From NCBI RefSeq assembly GCF_032970905.1, contig NZ_JAWJZA010000002.1: a DNA stretch of 64,000 nt, one strand, 5' to 3'. The stretch's first letter is position 1, and every line of letters begins with the position of its first letter. A program made the position numbers and the translations under genes. This DNA comes from Veillonella absiana (GTDB taxonomy: Bacteria; Bacillota; Negativicutes; Veillonellales; Veillonellaceae). The notes beneath the pieces are model-generated. The model saw only the letters and a program-made list of their open reading frames with translations. It made no database searches and was not told the origin of the DNA. This document shows, one piece after another, positions 51,245 to 60,393 of the stretch.

Positions 51245-51982
51245 ATGAAAATTCATTTTTTCCAACAGTGTTTGATTGACATGTTCTACCCACATGTTGG
51301 TATGGCTGGTGTACACGTACTTGAAAACTTAGGCTGTGAGTTAACAGTTCCTAAGAAGCAAGTATGTTGTGGTCAGATGTTTACTAACTCTGGTTATAAT
51401 GAAGCGGCTATGGGCGCTATTAAGAACACTATCGAATGCTTCGAAAATGCTGACTATGTAGTTAGTATGTCTGGTTCTTGTGCATTTGCGATTCGTGATG
51501 AATATCATCACTTCCTTAAAGATCAACCAGAATGGTTGGAACGCGCAGATCGTTTGAGCGGTAAAATCTATGAATTTACAGATTTCATCGTTAACGTATT
51601 GGGTGTGGAAGATGTAGGCGCTCGTTTCAACGAGACAATTACATATCACACATCTTGTCATGTTACTCGTTTGATGGGGATTAAAGAACCTCCATTCAAA
51701 TTACTATCTAACGTAAAAGATTTGACTCTTATTGATCTTCCTCGCAAAGATCGTTGCTGCGGTTTCGGTGGTACTTTCTCCGTGAAAAATGCCGAATTGT
51801 CTGAAGCAATGAGTCGTGAAAAAGCAATGGAAATCGCTGGTACTGGTGCTAACGTTGTCGTTGGTTCTGACCAAGCTTGTTTGATGAACATGGCTGGTAT
51901 GCTTGATCGTCTTCATAAAGAAGGCGTTATCAATCGTCGCATCAAGGCTATGCATATTGCTGAAATCTTGAACTGCCGTTAA
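51245..51982 (+). CDS. lutA: L-lactate oxidation iron-sulfur subunit LutA (YkgE-like)
   Basis: A 245-residue protein with two CCG domains, as in LutA/YkgE: KQVCCGQMFTNSGYNEAAMG near residue 37-56 and KDRCCGFGGTFSVK near 167-180, with further Cys in SGSCAF near 81 and YHTSCHV near 141. LutABC oxidises L-lactate to pyruvate, matching growth on lactate. The canonical N-terminal FIPC motif is QQCLID here. GAGGGTG is six bases before the ATG. It is the first of three tightly spaced genes. Confidence 0.9.
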   Translation: MKIHFFQQCLIDMFYPHVGMAGVHVLENLGCELTVPKKQVCCGQMFTNSGYNEAAMGAIKNTIECFENADYVVSMSGSCAFAIRDEYHHFLKDQPEWLERADRLSGKIYEFTDFIVNVLGVEDVGARFNETITYHTSCHVTRLMGIKEPPFKLLSNVKDLTLIDLPRKDRCCGFGGTFSVKNAELSEAMSREKAMEIAGTGANVVVGSDQACLMNMAGMLDRLHKEGVINRRIKAMHIAEILNCR

Positions 51983-51994
51983 GGAGGAGACGAC

Positions 51995-53443
51995 ATGGCA
52001 CTTATATATGACAATCGCCCCTACAAAACACGTATTAAAGAATGTTTAGCTAATGATTTTGCTCAAAAAGCAATCATGAAAGCACAAGACGTGTTTTATG
52101 AAAAACGTAATAATGTAGTTGGTTTAGTTCCTGAATGGTTAGATTTCCGTGCAGAAGCGGCATCTCTTCGTGACCATGTATTGAACAATTTGGACTACTA
52201 TGTAAGTCAATTTGCTGAAAACGCAGAAAAAGCTGGTGCTCACGTATACTTTGCAGATGATGACAAGGATGCTACTAGCATTGCTCTCGAAATCTTGAGA
52301 AAAAAAGAAGCTAAGATGATTGTTAAATCTAAAACAATCCTTACAGAAGAAATTGCTTTAAATGAAGTGCTTGAAGAAGCTGGCATTGAAGTAAATGAAA
52401 CAGACTTAGCAGAATTTATTTTGCAAACAGCTGATTGCAATCCACCGTCTCATATCGTAGTTCCAGCATTGCACTTTGAACGTACAAGAATTCGTAAAAC
52501 ATTTGCAGAAAAATTGGGCTACACTGGCACAGAAGATCCAGAAGAAATGACTCATTTTGTACGTAAACTCGTACGTGAACGCTTCCTTAAAGCTGACGTT
52601 GGTGTTAATGGTTGTAACTTTGCCGTAGCTGCAAGTGGTACATGTACTATCGTTTCCAACGAAGGTAACGGTCGTATGTCTAGCTCTATTCCTAAAACTC
52701 AAATGATCTTTGTAGGTACAGAACGTATTGTTCCTGACTTCAAAGCTCTTGATATTATGATGGAAATGCTAACACGTTCTGCTACAGGTGCTAAAATTTC
52801 TAACTACTTCTCCATGATGACTGGTCCAGCTAAGTCTGGCGAAGCTGATGGTCCAGAAGAAACTCATATCATTATTGTTGATAATGGTCGCTCTGGTATT
52901 TTGGGTGGTGAATTCCAAGATATGTTACGTTGTATCCGTTGTGGTGCATGTATGAATATCTGCCCAGTATACCGTCATGTTACAGGACATGGTTATGGCT
53001 CTGTATATCCAGGACCAATGGGTGCTGTATTGACTCCATTATTCGTAGGCTACGAAGTAGCTGGCGATCTTCCTTATGCATCTACTCTTTGTGGTGCATG
53101 TACTGAAAACTGTCCAGTAGCAATTCCACTTCACGAATTGTTAATGAAACATCGTGAAATTCAAGCTGACGTAATAAAAACTCGTCCAGCAGCGGAAAAA
53201 GCAGCTTATACAGCAGCAGGAAAAGTATTTAGCAATGCTACCTTGTTTGACCTTGGTACAAAAGCTGGTGCTATCGGCATGAAAATGATTGCTAATAATG
53301 AAGGTAATATGCCTGAATGGACAAAAGTATTACCAGTTCTTGGTGGTTGGACTCAAGCTAAAGAAATGGGTACATTATCCATTAAGAAATTCCGTGATGT
53401 CTATGCCGAACATGAAAAGAAACGTAATAAGGAGAAAAAATAA
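51995..53443 (+). CDS. lutB: L-lactate oxidation subunit LutB (iron-sulfur electron carrier)
   Basis: A 482-residue LutB/YkgF protein. The N-terminal LUD domain occupies about 60-290, with VGVNGCNFAVAASGTCTIVS near 204-223, and is followed by two 4Fe-4S ferredoxin motifs: RCIRCGACMNICPVYRHVTG near 311-330 and LCGACTENCPVAIP near 365-378. LutB transfers electrons from LutC/LutA. GGAGGAG precedes the ATG, 12 bases after lutA. Its stop overlaps the ATG of lutC (TAATG). Confidence 0.93.
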   Translation: MALIYDNRPYKTRIKECLANDFAQKAIMKAQDVFYEKRNNVVGLVPEWLDFRAEAASLRDHVLNNLDYYVSQFAENAEKAGAHVYFADDDKDATSIALEILRKKEAKMIVKSKTILTEEIALNEVLEEAGIEVNETDLAEFILQTADCNPPSHIVVPALHFERTRIRKTFAEKLGYTGTEDPEEMTHFVRKLVRERFLKADVGVNGCNFAVAASGTCTIVSNEGNGRMSSSIPKTQMIFVGTERIVPDFKALDIMMEMLTRSATGAKISNYFSMMTGPAKSGEADGPEETHIIIVDNGRSGILGGEFQDMLRCIRCGACMNICPVYRHVTGHGYGSVYPGPMGAVLTPLFVGYEVAGDLPYASTLCGACTENCPVAIPLHELLMKHREIQADVIKTRPAAEKAAYTAAGKVFSNATLFDLGTKAGAIGMKMIANNEGNMPEWTKVLPVLGGWTQAKEMGTLSIKKFRDVYAEHEKKRNKEKK

Positions 53444-54159
53444 TGGATGCAGCTAAACGTAATGAATTCATCGGACGTTTATCTCGTGCATTAGGCCGAG
53501 ATAACGGCGCTTGCCCTACTAGCGTACCTGACTTTGACTATAGTAAAGGTCCTCAAGAAACTATGTATAGTGATTTGAGTCGTGACCAAATCATTACTAT
53601 GTTTAAAGAAGAATGTGATCGCAATGGCACAAAATATGTAAATACAACACCAGATAAATTGGCTAAAACTGTTATTAAAACTATCGAAGACTGGGGAAAT
53701 GGTCAAGTTATTTACCCTAATGTTCCAGAAGTTGAACAATATGGTTTAGATAAAGCCTTTGCTGCTGATAAGAGTGATGCTCGATCCTATGTACAATGGG
53801 ATGCGTCAAAAGGTCGTGAAGCTAATATTATGGCAGCACAAGATTCTGCAGTAGGTATTACATTTGCTATCGGTGGTTTAGCTGAAACAGCATCCATCGT
53901 ACAACCTAGTACAATCGACAGCGGTCGTGCTATCAGCTTGCTACCAAATACACATATTGCTATCTTGAAAACAGACAGCATTATGCCTCGTACAACACAA
54001 GCTTTTGAAATGTTAGGCGCTATGCAAAAAGAAGATCCCGCAAACTTCCCTGCTAATGTGGTGTTGATTTCTGGTCCTTCCAATACCGCCGATATCGAGT
54101 TGATTCGTGTAAACGGCGCTCATGGTCCACTTCAAGTAACATATATCTTGGTAGACTAA
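53443..54159 (+). CDS. lutC: L-lactate oxidation subunit LutC (LUD domain)
   Basis: A 238-residue LutC/YkgG protein with a single LUD domain. The C-terminal PANVVLISGPSNTADIELIR (about 205-224) and the VNGAHGPLQVTYILVD end are typical, as is ITFAIGGLAETASIVQ near 141-156. In the LutABC complex it helps convert L-lactate to pyruvate. It starts with ATG 53443, overlapping the lutB stop, and ends in a terminator. It completes the lut operon. Confidence 0.92.
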   Translation: MDAAKRNEFIGRLSRALGRDNGACPTSVPDFDYSKGPQETMYSDLSRDQIITMFKEECDRNGTKYVNTTPDKLAKTVIKTIEDWGNGQVIYPNVPEVEQYGLDKAFAADKSDARSYVQWDASKGREANIMAAQDSAVGITFAIGGLAETASIVQPSTIDSGRAISLLPNTHIAILKTDSIMPRTTQAFEMLGAMQKEDPANFPANVVLISGPSNTADIELIRVNGAHGPLQVTYILVD

Positions 54160-54196
54160 TTACATAACCCTCAACAATTCTATGAATTGTTATATA

Positions 54197-54231
54197 AAAA
54201 ATGGCTCTAGCTATGCTAGGGCCATTTTTAT
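54197..54231 (+). terminator. Terminator of the lut operon
   Basis: AAAAATGGCTCTAGC (54197-54211) pairs with GCTAGGGCCATTTTT (54215-54229). Confidence 0.85.
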
Positions 54232-54362
54232 TGACGGTATAATTGAAAATTGGCTCTATAATAAACGATGACCTCCTCTAACCTTTATTATAGAATATGA
54301 AAATTAGAGATTAAAATATATTATCGCATGAGAATATATTGAAAAATATCTATATCCGCTCT

Positions 54363-54398
54363 TGTATAATTAGGAATCTATGCTATACTGTGTATAGC
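54363..54398 (+). promoter_or_regulatory. Promoter with embedded palindrome upstream of the symporter
   Basis: TTGTAT - 16 bp - TATACT, with the -10 inside a perfect palindrome GCTATAC-TGT-GTATAGC (54382-54398). A protein bound here would cover the -10. Confidence 0.5.
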
Positions 54399-54458
54399 GT
54401 TAAATCCTATAATTAGAGTATGAATATAATAAATGTAATTTTGGAAGGAGTTTTAAAC

Positions 54459-55862
54459 ATGGATATTCCGTTTTTTAAAGAATTTCTAATGCTTAGTAAT
54501 CCACTGTCAGTTGCTATTGTAATTGTATTTATTTTGGCATTGTTTGGCGTATATGCATTGCAACGTAAAGGTGTATCATTTGGTACATTAGTGGGCGCGG
54601 GTACAATTATTGGTGCTGTATTGGGGATTGCTATTCAAATCTTGGCTGGATTTCCTAATGATCCAATGAAGGTCATTTACATTCAAGAAAGCACCAAATG
54701 GTTTTCGCTAGTAGGTGGTGGATTCATTGACTTGATCCGCATGCTTGTTATCCCATTGGTATTCATTTCTATTGTTCATGTTATTCTTAACATGACTCAA
54801 GGAACAAATCTAAAAAAACTAGTGGTAGCGATGTTATCTACAAATCTTGGTATGGTAGCTGTAGCAGCTATTGTTGGTTTGGCATTAGGTAGCGCCTTTG
54901 GCCTTGGGACAGGTCTTGATCCTGTAGAAGGTAATGCTAAAATGCGTGAAGTAAAACCTGTTATCGATACATTCCGTGCATTGATTCCAAGTAATCCTGT
55001 GAAAGCAATGGCGGATACAAATGTTATCGCTGTGGTTGTGTTTGGCGTTATCATTGGCGGCATTGCACGTTTGATTAAACAAACTGGTACTAATGAACTT
55101 GTTAACTTCACTAAATTGTTTGATGAATTACATCTCATTATTTCTTGGGTGGCAGATTTTGTTATTGGATTGATGCCATATGGCGTAGTTGCTTTGTTAG
55201 CTTCCACATTGGCACAACGAGGTTTACAAGCTGTTATTGATATGGGCTTGTTCGTAGTATTGCTTTATGTTGGTATCATCGTTATGTTGGTGGTACAAGC
55301 AATTTTGCTTACTGTATTTGGTGTAAATCCTATTACGTACTTTAAAAAAACAAAAGCGCCATTGGTTTTGGCCTTTACATCTCGCTCCAGTATGGGTGTG
55401 TTGCCATTAACAGTGGAAACTTTGACTACTAAATTGGGTGTTAATGCAACAACAGCTAATACAGTTGGTAGTTTTGGTACAACAGCTGGTATGCAAGGTT
55501 GCGCCGGCGTATTCCCTGGTTTATGCGTAGTGTACATTGCTAATATCGCAGGAGTTCCTTTGGATGTAACAATGTACATCATGAGTGTTATCGTCATCGC
55601 TATCGGTTCTGTTGGTATCGCAGGCGTACCAGGTACTGCTACTATGGCAGCATCTGTTTCCCTTTCTGGTACAGGTCTTGGTGCATTCTTCACTTCTATT
55701 TCTCCAGTATTGGCTATCGACCCAATTATCGACATGGGCCGTACAATGCTTAATGTTAGTGGTACTATGAGTAATGCTATCGTGGTAGATAAAATCATGG
55801 GAACCTTTGATGAAAGTGCCTTTAATGAACTTGATGCAGAAGAAATAAAACAAGGGGCATAA
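54459..55862 (+). CDS. Dicarboxylate/amino-acid:cation symporter (DAACS/GltP type)
   Basis: A 467-residue membrane symporter of the DAACS family, which imports C4-dicarboxylates or acidic amino acids with Na+ or H+. The serine-rich re-entrant loop is present as TSRSSMGVLPLTVETL (about 308-323), and the NTVGSFGTTAGMQGCAGVFP segment (about 334-353) and the SVIVIAIGSVGIAGVPGTA helix (about 376-394) follow. ATG 54459 lies after GGAAGGAG; a longer ATG at 54420 is not preceded by a site. Placed after lutABC, it may supply a carbon substrate or export one, but the ligand is inferred. Confidence 0.88.
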   Translation: MDIPFFKEFLMLSNPLSVAIVIVFILALFGVYALQRKGVSFGTLVGAGTIIGAVLGIAIQILAGFPNDPMKVIYIQESTKWFSLVGGGFIDLIRMLVIPLVFISIVHVILNMTQGTNLKKLVVAMLSTNLGMVAVAAIVGLALGSAFGLGTGLDPVEGNAKMREVKPVIDTFRALIPSNPVKAMADTNVIAVVVFGVIIGGIARLIKQTGTNELVNFTKLFDELHLIISWVADFVIGLMPYGVVALLASTLAQRGLQAVIDMGLFVVLLYVGIIVMLVVQAILLTVFGVNPITYFKKTKAPLVLAFTSRSSMGVLPLTVETLTTKLGVNATTANTVGSFGTTAGMQGCAGVFPGLCVVYIANIAGVPLDVTMYIMSVIVIAIGSVGIAGVPGTATMAASVSLSGTGLGAFFTSISPVLAIDPIIDMGRTMLNVSGTMSNAIVVDKIMGTFDESAFNELDAEEIKQGA

Positions 55863-55902
55863 ATATATGTATATACATATAGGTATATAAATTAAATATG
55901 CA

Positions 55903-55938
55903 ACAAAAGCGACTAGTACATGCACTAGTCGCTTTTGT
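55903..55938 (+). terminator. Terminator after the symporter
   Basis: ACAAAAGCGACTAGT (55903-55917) pairs with ACTAGTCGCTTTTGT (55924-55938). Confidence 0.88.
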
Positions 55939-56100
55939 CGTAAGGTGCTCTATATCCAAATTGTTGGTCTATATGCGTAATAAAAAGTAAAAATCATAGA
56001 ATTGATGAAGAATATTTATAAAGTGTGATAAATTGCTTTCATCTATATTAAAAATTGTGATAGTATACTAATTATTACAGGGATAGACTAAGGAGTAAAT

Positions 56101-57657
56101 ATGATTTCTGAAGATATAAAATACAAGTTAATGTCCGATTTTTCGGACTTTCAAAATATCACAAGAAAATTTTATAACAAGGAGATATCTGTAGCGGAAT
56201 ATAAAGGTTTATCTGGTAAGTTTGGTAGTTATGCAGAGCGTGGTGGAAACTCTAGCATGTGTCGCTGGCGTTTTGAGGGCGGTCGCATTCTGCCAGATCA
56301 AATGAAATTCATGTCCGACATGATTCGTCGTTACGATTTGGGTCATATGCATTTTACAATGGGTCAATCCATTCAGTTCCATCGGCTCAATGGGGAAACG
56401 GTATTAGCACTCTATGAAGCTTGTTCTGAACATGGCATTTATAATCGTGGTGCTGGTGGGGATAACCCAACGAATCTTGCTGCCAGTGTATTACGAGGTA
56501 TTGATCCGCACGAAACCTTTGATATCAGCCCTTATGTGTCGGCGTTGAGCGATTACATGATTGAACAAGTGCCATACTTGAAATTGCCACGCAAATTCAA
56601 GGTAGCCATCGACAATGGTATCGATGATGCGCCACATGCAACGATGAAAGATTTTGGATTCCACCTCACTGCTAATGGAACATTTGACGTGTACGCTTGT
56701 GGTGGCATTGGTCCCAGCCCACAAATGGGGATTAAGGTAGGCGAAGACGTGGCGCCTGTGGATATTCTGTACTATGTGAAAGCTATGTTTATGGTATTTA
56801 TGAATTATGGTAACTATAAGCAACATAGCAAGGCGCGTAGCCGTTTCCTTCCAGAATTCATGGGAGGACAGGAGAAATTCCTATCCGTATATCACGAAAC
56901 GTTAGACATGGTGAAAGAAATGGAACAACTCACCATCAATCCGGCAGATTACGCCGTACCTATTTCCAAGGTGGGTGCTGTAGATGATGCGGTCCTAAAT
57001 TATCGCATCGGTAAACAAAAACAAGAGGGCTTATATTATGTGGAATATCATCCAGCAGCTGGTTTTGTAGAGGTACCACATTTCCTAGATGCTCTTGAAT
57101 ACGCTAGTGGACTACATCAAGTAGAAATGCGTTTAACCCCAGATCAAAGCGTGTATATCATTAATCTTACTGCTGACGAAGCACGCGAAATGGTAAAATT
57201 ATTGCCTATCAGCGCAGAAAATACCTTTGAAAGTTCCATTTCTTGCGTAGGTAATACAATTTGCCAAATTGGTATCCAAGATTCCAATGGTTTATTGAAT
57301 TCTATTTTTAGACATTTGAAAGCAAATGATGTAGATACATCCAAATTACCTCGTTTGTATGTATCTGGGTGTCCCCATTCTTGTGGGGTCCACCAAATCG
57401 GTACCATTGGATTCCATGGTTCTGTAAAAATGGTGGATAAGAAACCACAACCTGGTTTTGCTCTCATGGATGGTGGTTCTGATGAAATTGGGACAGAGCA
57501 ATTTGGTAAGATGATTGCTACCATTGAAGCCGTTCGGATTCCTCTGTTTATAGAAGAATTGGCAAATATACTAAATAGTAATGATGCTGTAGATTATGCT
57601 ACATGGCGTAAGGAGCATAATGATGAATACATGGCGCTGGTGGAAAAATATAACTAA
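56101..57657 (+). CDS. Ferredoxin-type nitrite/sulfite reductase
   Basis: A 518-residue siroheme/[4Fe-4S] reductase. The metal-binding cysteines are CVGNTIC (C-X5-C, near residue 381) and GCPHSCG (C-X3-C, near 422). Two ferredoxin-like repeats begin with GQSIQFHRL (about 95-103) and MRLTPDQSVYI (about 343-353). The basic siroheme-binding positions (SSMCRWRFEGGRI near 51-63, NRGAGGDNPTN near 117-127) are present. It reduces nitrite to ammonia or sulfite to sulfide; sequence alone does not say which. AGGAG precedes the ATG. It is followed by the TPP riboswitch and thiC. Confidence 0.88.
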   Translation: MISEDIKYKLMSDFSDFQNITRKFYNKEISVAEYKGLSGKFGSYAERGGNSSMCRWRFEGGRILPDQMKFMSDMIRRYDLGHMHFTMGQSIQFHRLNGETVLALYEACSEHGIYNRGAGGDNPTNLAASVLRGIDPHETFDISPYVSALSDYMIEQVPYLKLPRKFKVAIDNGIDDAPHATMKDFGFHLTANGTFDVYACGGIGPSPQMGIKVGEDVAPVDILYYVKAMFMVFMNYGNYKQHSKARSRFLPEFMGGQEKFLSVYHETLDMVKEMEQLTINPADYAVPISKVGAVDDAVLNYRIGKQKQEGLYYVEYHPAAGFVEVPHFLDALEYASGLHQVEMRLTPDQSVYIINLTADEAREMVKLLPISAENTFESSISCVGNTICQIGIQDSNGLLNSIFRHLKANDVDTSKLPRLYVSGCPHSCGVHQIGTIGFHGSVKMVDKKPQPGFALMDGGSDEIGTEQFGKMIATIEAVRIPLFIEELANILNSNDAVDYATWRKEHNDEYMALVEKYN

Positions 57658-57848
57658 TACATAAGGTTATATATCCGTAAATTTACATGGGTATATACAT
57701 GGCTATCTACATAGCTATATAGATAGCTATAAATTTGCTTGAAATACTGTTATCATTATGCATGATTTAATAACTAAGTGGCCTCTTAAATTCCTTGAAT
57801 TTATGGGGCTTTCATAGTACAATAACACTTGTAACAATATTATATTGG
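57658..57848 (+). other. Gap between the siroheme reductase and the TPP riboswitch
   Basis: About 190 bases rich in TATAGCTAT-like repeats (57683-57735) that can pair with one another. No gene or clear terminator is seen. Confidence 0.4.
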
Positions 57849-57930
57849 ACGGGGAGCTGGTGGAAGTCGGCTGAGAGGAAACTGTATCGTTTTGACCCAT
57901 AACCTGATTTGGATAATGCCAACGTAGGGA
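57849..57930 (+). promoter_or_regulatory. TPP riboswitch upstream of thiC
   Basis: The THI-element blocks are GGGGAGC (57851-57857), GCTGAGAGG, ACCCATAACCTGATTTGGAT and AATGCCAACGTAGGGA. It is followed by an intrinsic terminator (57949-57975) and then thiC, so it probably controls transcription by attenuation. Confidence 0.94.
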
Positions 57931-57948
57931 CGAGATCAAAGAAATTTG

Positions 57949-57975
57949 GAGGCACCCTAGGGTGTCTCTTTTTTA
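57949..57975 (+). terminator. Attenuator terminator of the thiC riboswitch
   Basis: GAGGCACCC (57949-57957) pairs with GGGTGTCTC (57960-57968), one G-T pair, then six Ts. The distance from the aptamer is right for TPP-dependent termination. Confidence 0.9.
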
Positions 57976-58017
57976 TTTCGAGATACAGCCTCTGCCCAAG
58001 TGGTAGTGGAGGTAAAT

Positions 58018-59322
58018 ATGTACACAACACAAATGCATGCAGCAAGACAAGGTATCATTACAAAAGAGATGGAGTGCGTGGCTCGCAAGGAGAATCAACA
58101 ACCTGAGTATATTCGCCAACTCGTAGCGGAAGGGAAGGTAGCGATTCCTGCTAATAAGCATCATACTTGCATTAATCCAGAGGGGATTGGCAGTATGTTG
58201 CGGACAAAAATTAATGTAAACCTTGGTACGTCGCGAGATTGCAAGGATTACAACCTAGAGATGGATAAGGTGAACTCTGCCATTCAAATGGGGGCGGAGT
58301 CCATTATGGATTTATCCACACATGGTCATACAGAGATTTTTAGACGTAAGTTGACCAGTGAATGTACAGCCATGATTGGAACTGTGCCAATTTATGATAG
58401 CGTTATTCATCACCAAAAGGATTTAGGCGAATTGACGGCTCAAGATTTTCTTGATACTGTACGTCTACATGCAGAGGATGGTGTGGATTTTGTAACATTG
58501 CATTGTGGTATTACACGTAAAACTATTGATCAAATTAAACTACATAAACGTAAACTCAACATTGTGAGCCGTGGGGGCAGCCTTGTATTTGCATGGATGT
58601 CTATGACGGGACAGGAAAACCCGTTTTATGAGTACTTTGATGAAATTTTAGATATTTGTGCAGAACATGACGTAACGATTTCTCTTGGCGATGCATGCCG
58701 ACCAGGCTGTTTGGCAGATGCCACTGATGTGTGTCAAATCGAAGAACTCGTTCGTCTTGGTGAATTAACAAAACGGGCATGGGCTAAAAATGTACAAGTG
58801 ATGGTAGAGGGTCCAGGTCATGTGCCTCTTAATCAAGTACAAGCCAATATGGAGGTACAACAAACTATTTGCAGTGGAGCACCATTTTACGTGTTAGGGC
58901 CATTGGTAACAGATATTGCACCAGGTTACGATCATATTACAGCAGCCATCGGTGGTGCTGTGGCGGGTATGCACGGCGCCGCATTCCTTTGCTATGTAAC
59001 GCCTGCAGAGCATTTGGCGTTGCCAAATTTAGAGGATGTAAAACAAGGTATTATGGCTTTCAAAATTGCAGCTCATGCAGCAGATATTGCAAAAGGAATC
59101 CCTGGGGCGCGTGACATTGATGATAAAATGGCAGATGCTCGTCGCGTCCTAGATTGGGAGGCCCAATATGCGTGCGCATTAGATCCAGAGACGGCACGTG
59201 CTATTCGTGATAGTCGTGCTCCTGAGGAAGGCCATAGTGAAACTTGTAGTATGTGTGGCAAATTCTGTGCTGTACGTAGCATGAATAAGGCTTTGAATGA
59301 TGAAAGAATTGATATTTTGTAA
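58018..59322 (+). CDS. thiC: Phosphomethylpyrimidine synthase ThiC
   Basis: A 434-residue radical-SAM-like enzyme that rearranges aminoimidazole ribotide to HMP-phosphate. The C-terminal cluster motif CSMCGKFC (C-X2-C-X4-C) is near residue 410; GGGAES-like core motifs include MGAESIMDLSTHGHT, VEGPGHVPLNQV and GPLVTDIAPGYDHIT. The length (434) is that of the short N-terminal form common in Clostridia and Negativicutes. The RBS is GGAGG before ATG 58018; the open frame begins at 58000. Its product feeds ThiD in the thiE-thiD fusion. It is behind a TPP riboswitch and attenuator. Confidence 0.97.
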   Translation: MYTTQMHAARQGIITKEMECVARKENQQPEYIRQLVAEGKVAIPANKHHTCINPEGIGSMLRTKINVNLGTSRDCKDYNLEMDKVNSAIQMGAESIMDLSTHGHTEIFRRKLTSECTAMIGTVPIYDSVIHHQKDLGELTAQDFLDTVRLHAEDGVDFVTLHCGITRKTIDQIKLHKRKLNIVSRGGSLVFAWMSMTGQENPFYEYFDEILDICAEHDVTISLGDACRPGCLADATDVCQIEELVRLGELTKRAWAKNVQVMVEGPGHVPLNQVQANMEVQQTICSGAPFYVLGPLVTDIAPGYDHITAAIGGAVAGMHGAAFLCYVTPAEHLALPNLEDVKQGIMAFKIAAHAADIAKGIPGARDIDDKMADARRVLDWEAQYACALDPETARAIRDSRAPEEGHSETCSMCGKFCAVRSMNKALNDERIDIL

Positions 59323-59442
59323 TACCTGAGTTATACTGGTTAATCCTATATGAATGGTCTAGGAAAATTTCAAAATATATAGATTTTATTGATTTTATGC
59401 GATATAATAATCTTTATAATTTGATGTGGAGGAAAACCATTT

Positions 59443-60255
59443 ATGTTGTTTACAGTGAATACAGAAGTCTGTACACGTTGTGGTCTTTGTGTAGCCGACT
59501 GTCCTACGGGCTTGTTGGTTATGACTGATGATGGACCAGTAACTGGTAAAGGTGGATGCATTACTTGTGGTCATTGTGTGGCCGTATGTCCCACTAACGC
59601 CTTGGATAGTGATTTAACACCTCGCTCTGAGCAGGTTGATATAACAAAAGAACAAAAGTTTACACCAGAACAAGCAGAACTATTTTTGCGTAGTCGCCGT
59701 TCTATTCGTAATTATCAGAATAAACCAGTACCAAAGGATTTGATTTTAAAAGTGCTAGATGTAGCACGACGTGCACCGACTGCTACGAATACTCAAAGCA
59801 TTTCTTATATTGTCATTAGAAATAAGGAAACATTGCTTAAAATTTCGGCTCTCGTATTGGAATGGATGCATGAACAAGCAAAAACAGTACCTATTATGCG
59901 TTTATATGCACGTTCTGCACAAGCAGAGGTGGATAAAGGTAAGGAATATATCTTGCGTGATGCACCGGTGCTTGTGGTGGCTATTGGACCTAAGAAAGAT
60001 ATTCATAGAACACACGATAGTGGACATTCTTGTTTAACTTATGCAGAGTTATATGCACCAACGGTTGGGCTTGGCACTTGTTGGGCGGGGTTCTTTGAAC
60101 ATGCAGGTGAATCTGGTTATGAACCATTGATGGAATTGCTCGGTGTACCAGATGACAAAGTCGTTGCTGGTGCTATCTTGATGGGGTATCCTAAGGTTCG
60201 ATATAAAAATATAGTAGAACGTAATGCCCTAGAGGTTACGTTTGATGAAGATTAA
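59443..60255 (+). CDS. Nitroreductase-family protein with N-terminal 2[4Fe-4S] ferredoxin
   Basis: A 270-residue fusion. The N-terminal ferredoxin (residues 1 to about 50) has two CxxCxxCxxxCP motifs: CTRCGLCVADCPTG near 10-23 and CITCGHCVAVCPTN near 39-52. The rest is a nitroreductase FMN domain, with FLRSRRSIRNYQNKPVPKD near 82-100, ARRAPTATNTQS near 111-122 and GTCWAGFFEH near 208-217. Such fusions accept electrons from ferredoxin and may reduce nitro, quinone or flavin-like substrates. GGAGGAAA precedes the ATG. It follows thiC after 120 bases without a clear terminator, so read-through is possible. Confidence 0.88.
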   Translation: MLFTVNTEVCTRCGLCVADCPTGLLVMTDDGPVTGKGGCITCGHCVAVCPTNALDSDLTPRSEQVDITKEQKFTPEQAELFLRSRRSIRNYQNKPVPKDLILKVLDVARRAPTATNTQSISYIVIRNKETLLKISALVLEWMHEQAKTVPIMRLYARSAQAEVDKGKEYILRDAPVLVVAIGPKKDIHRTHDSGHSCLTYAELYAPTVGLGTCWAGFFEHAGESGYEPLMELLGVPDDKVVAGAILMGYPKVRYKNIVERNALEVTFDED

Positions 60256-60293
60256 AAAGATTTCGTTTGTTTCGGCAAGCGAAATCTTTTTTT
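60254..60293 (+). terminator. Terminator after the nitroreductase
   Basis: AAAAAGATTTCG (60254-60265) pairs with CGAAATCTTTTT around a TTTGTTTCGGCAAG region, then TTT. Confidence 0.85.
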
Positions 60294-60352
60294 GTAAATA
60301 TTTTTTATAGTTCTGAGTTCTAATGGCGTGCGTTATAGATATATTTAGGCAT

Positions 60353-60390
60353 AAAAATACCTCGCATCTTTAAGACACGAGGTATTTAAC
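60353..60390 (-). terminator. Terminator of the MetQ-type gene
   Basis: AAATACCTCG (60355-60364) pairs with CGAGGTATTT (60378-60387), reading leftward. Confidence 0.7.
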
Positions 60391-60393
60391 ATT

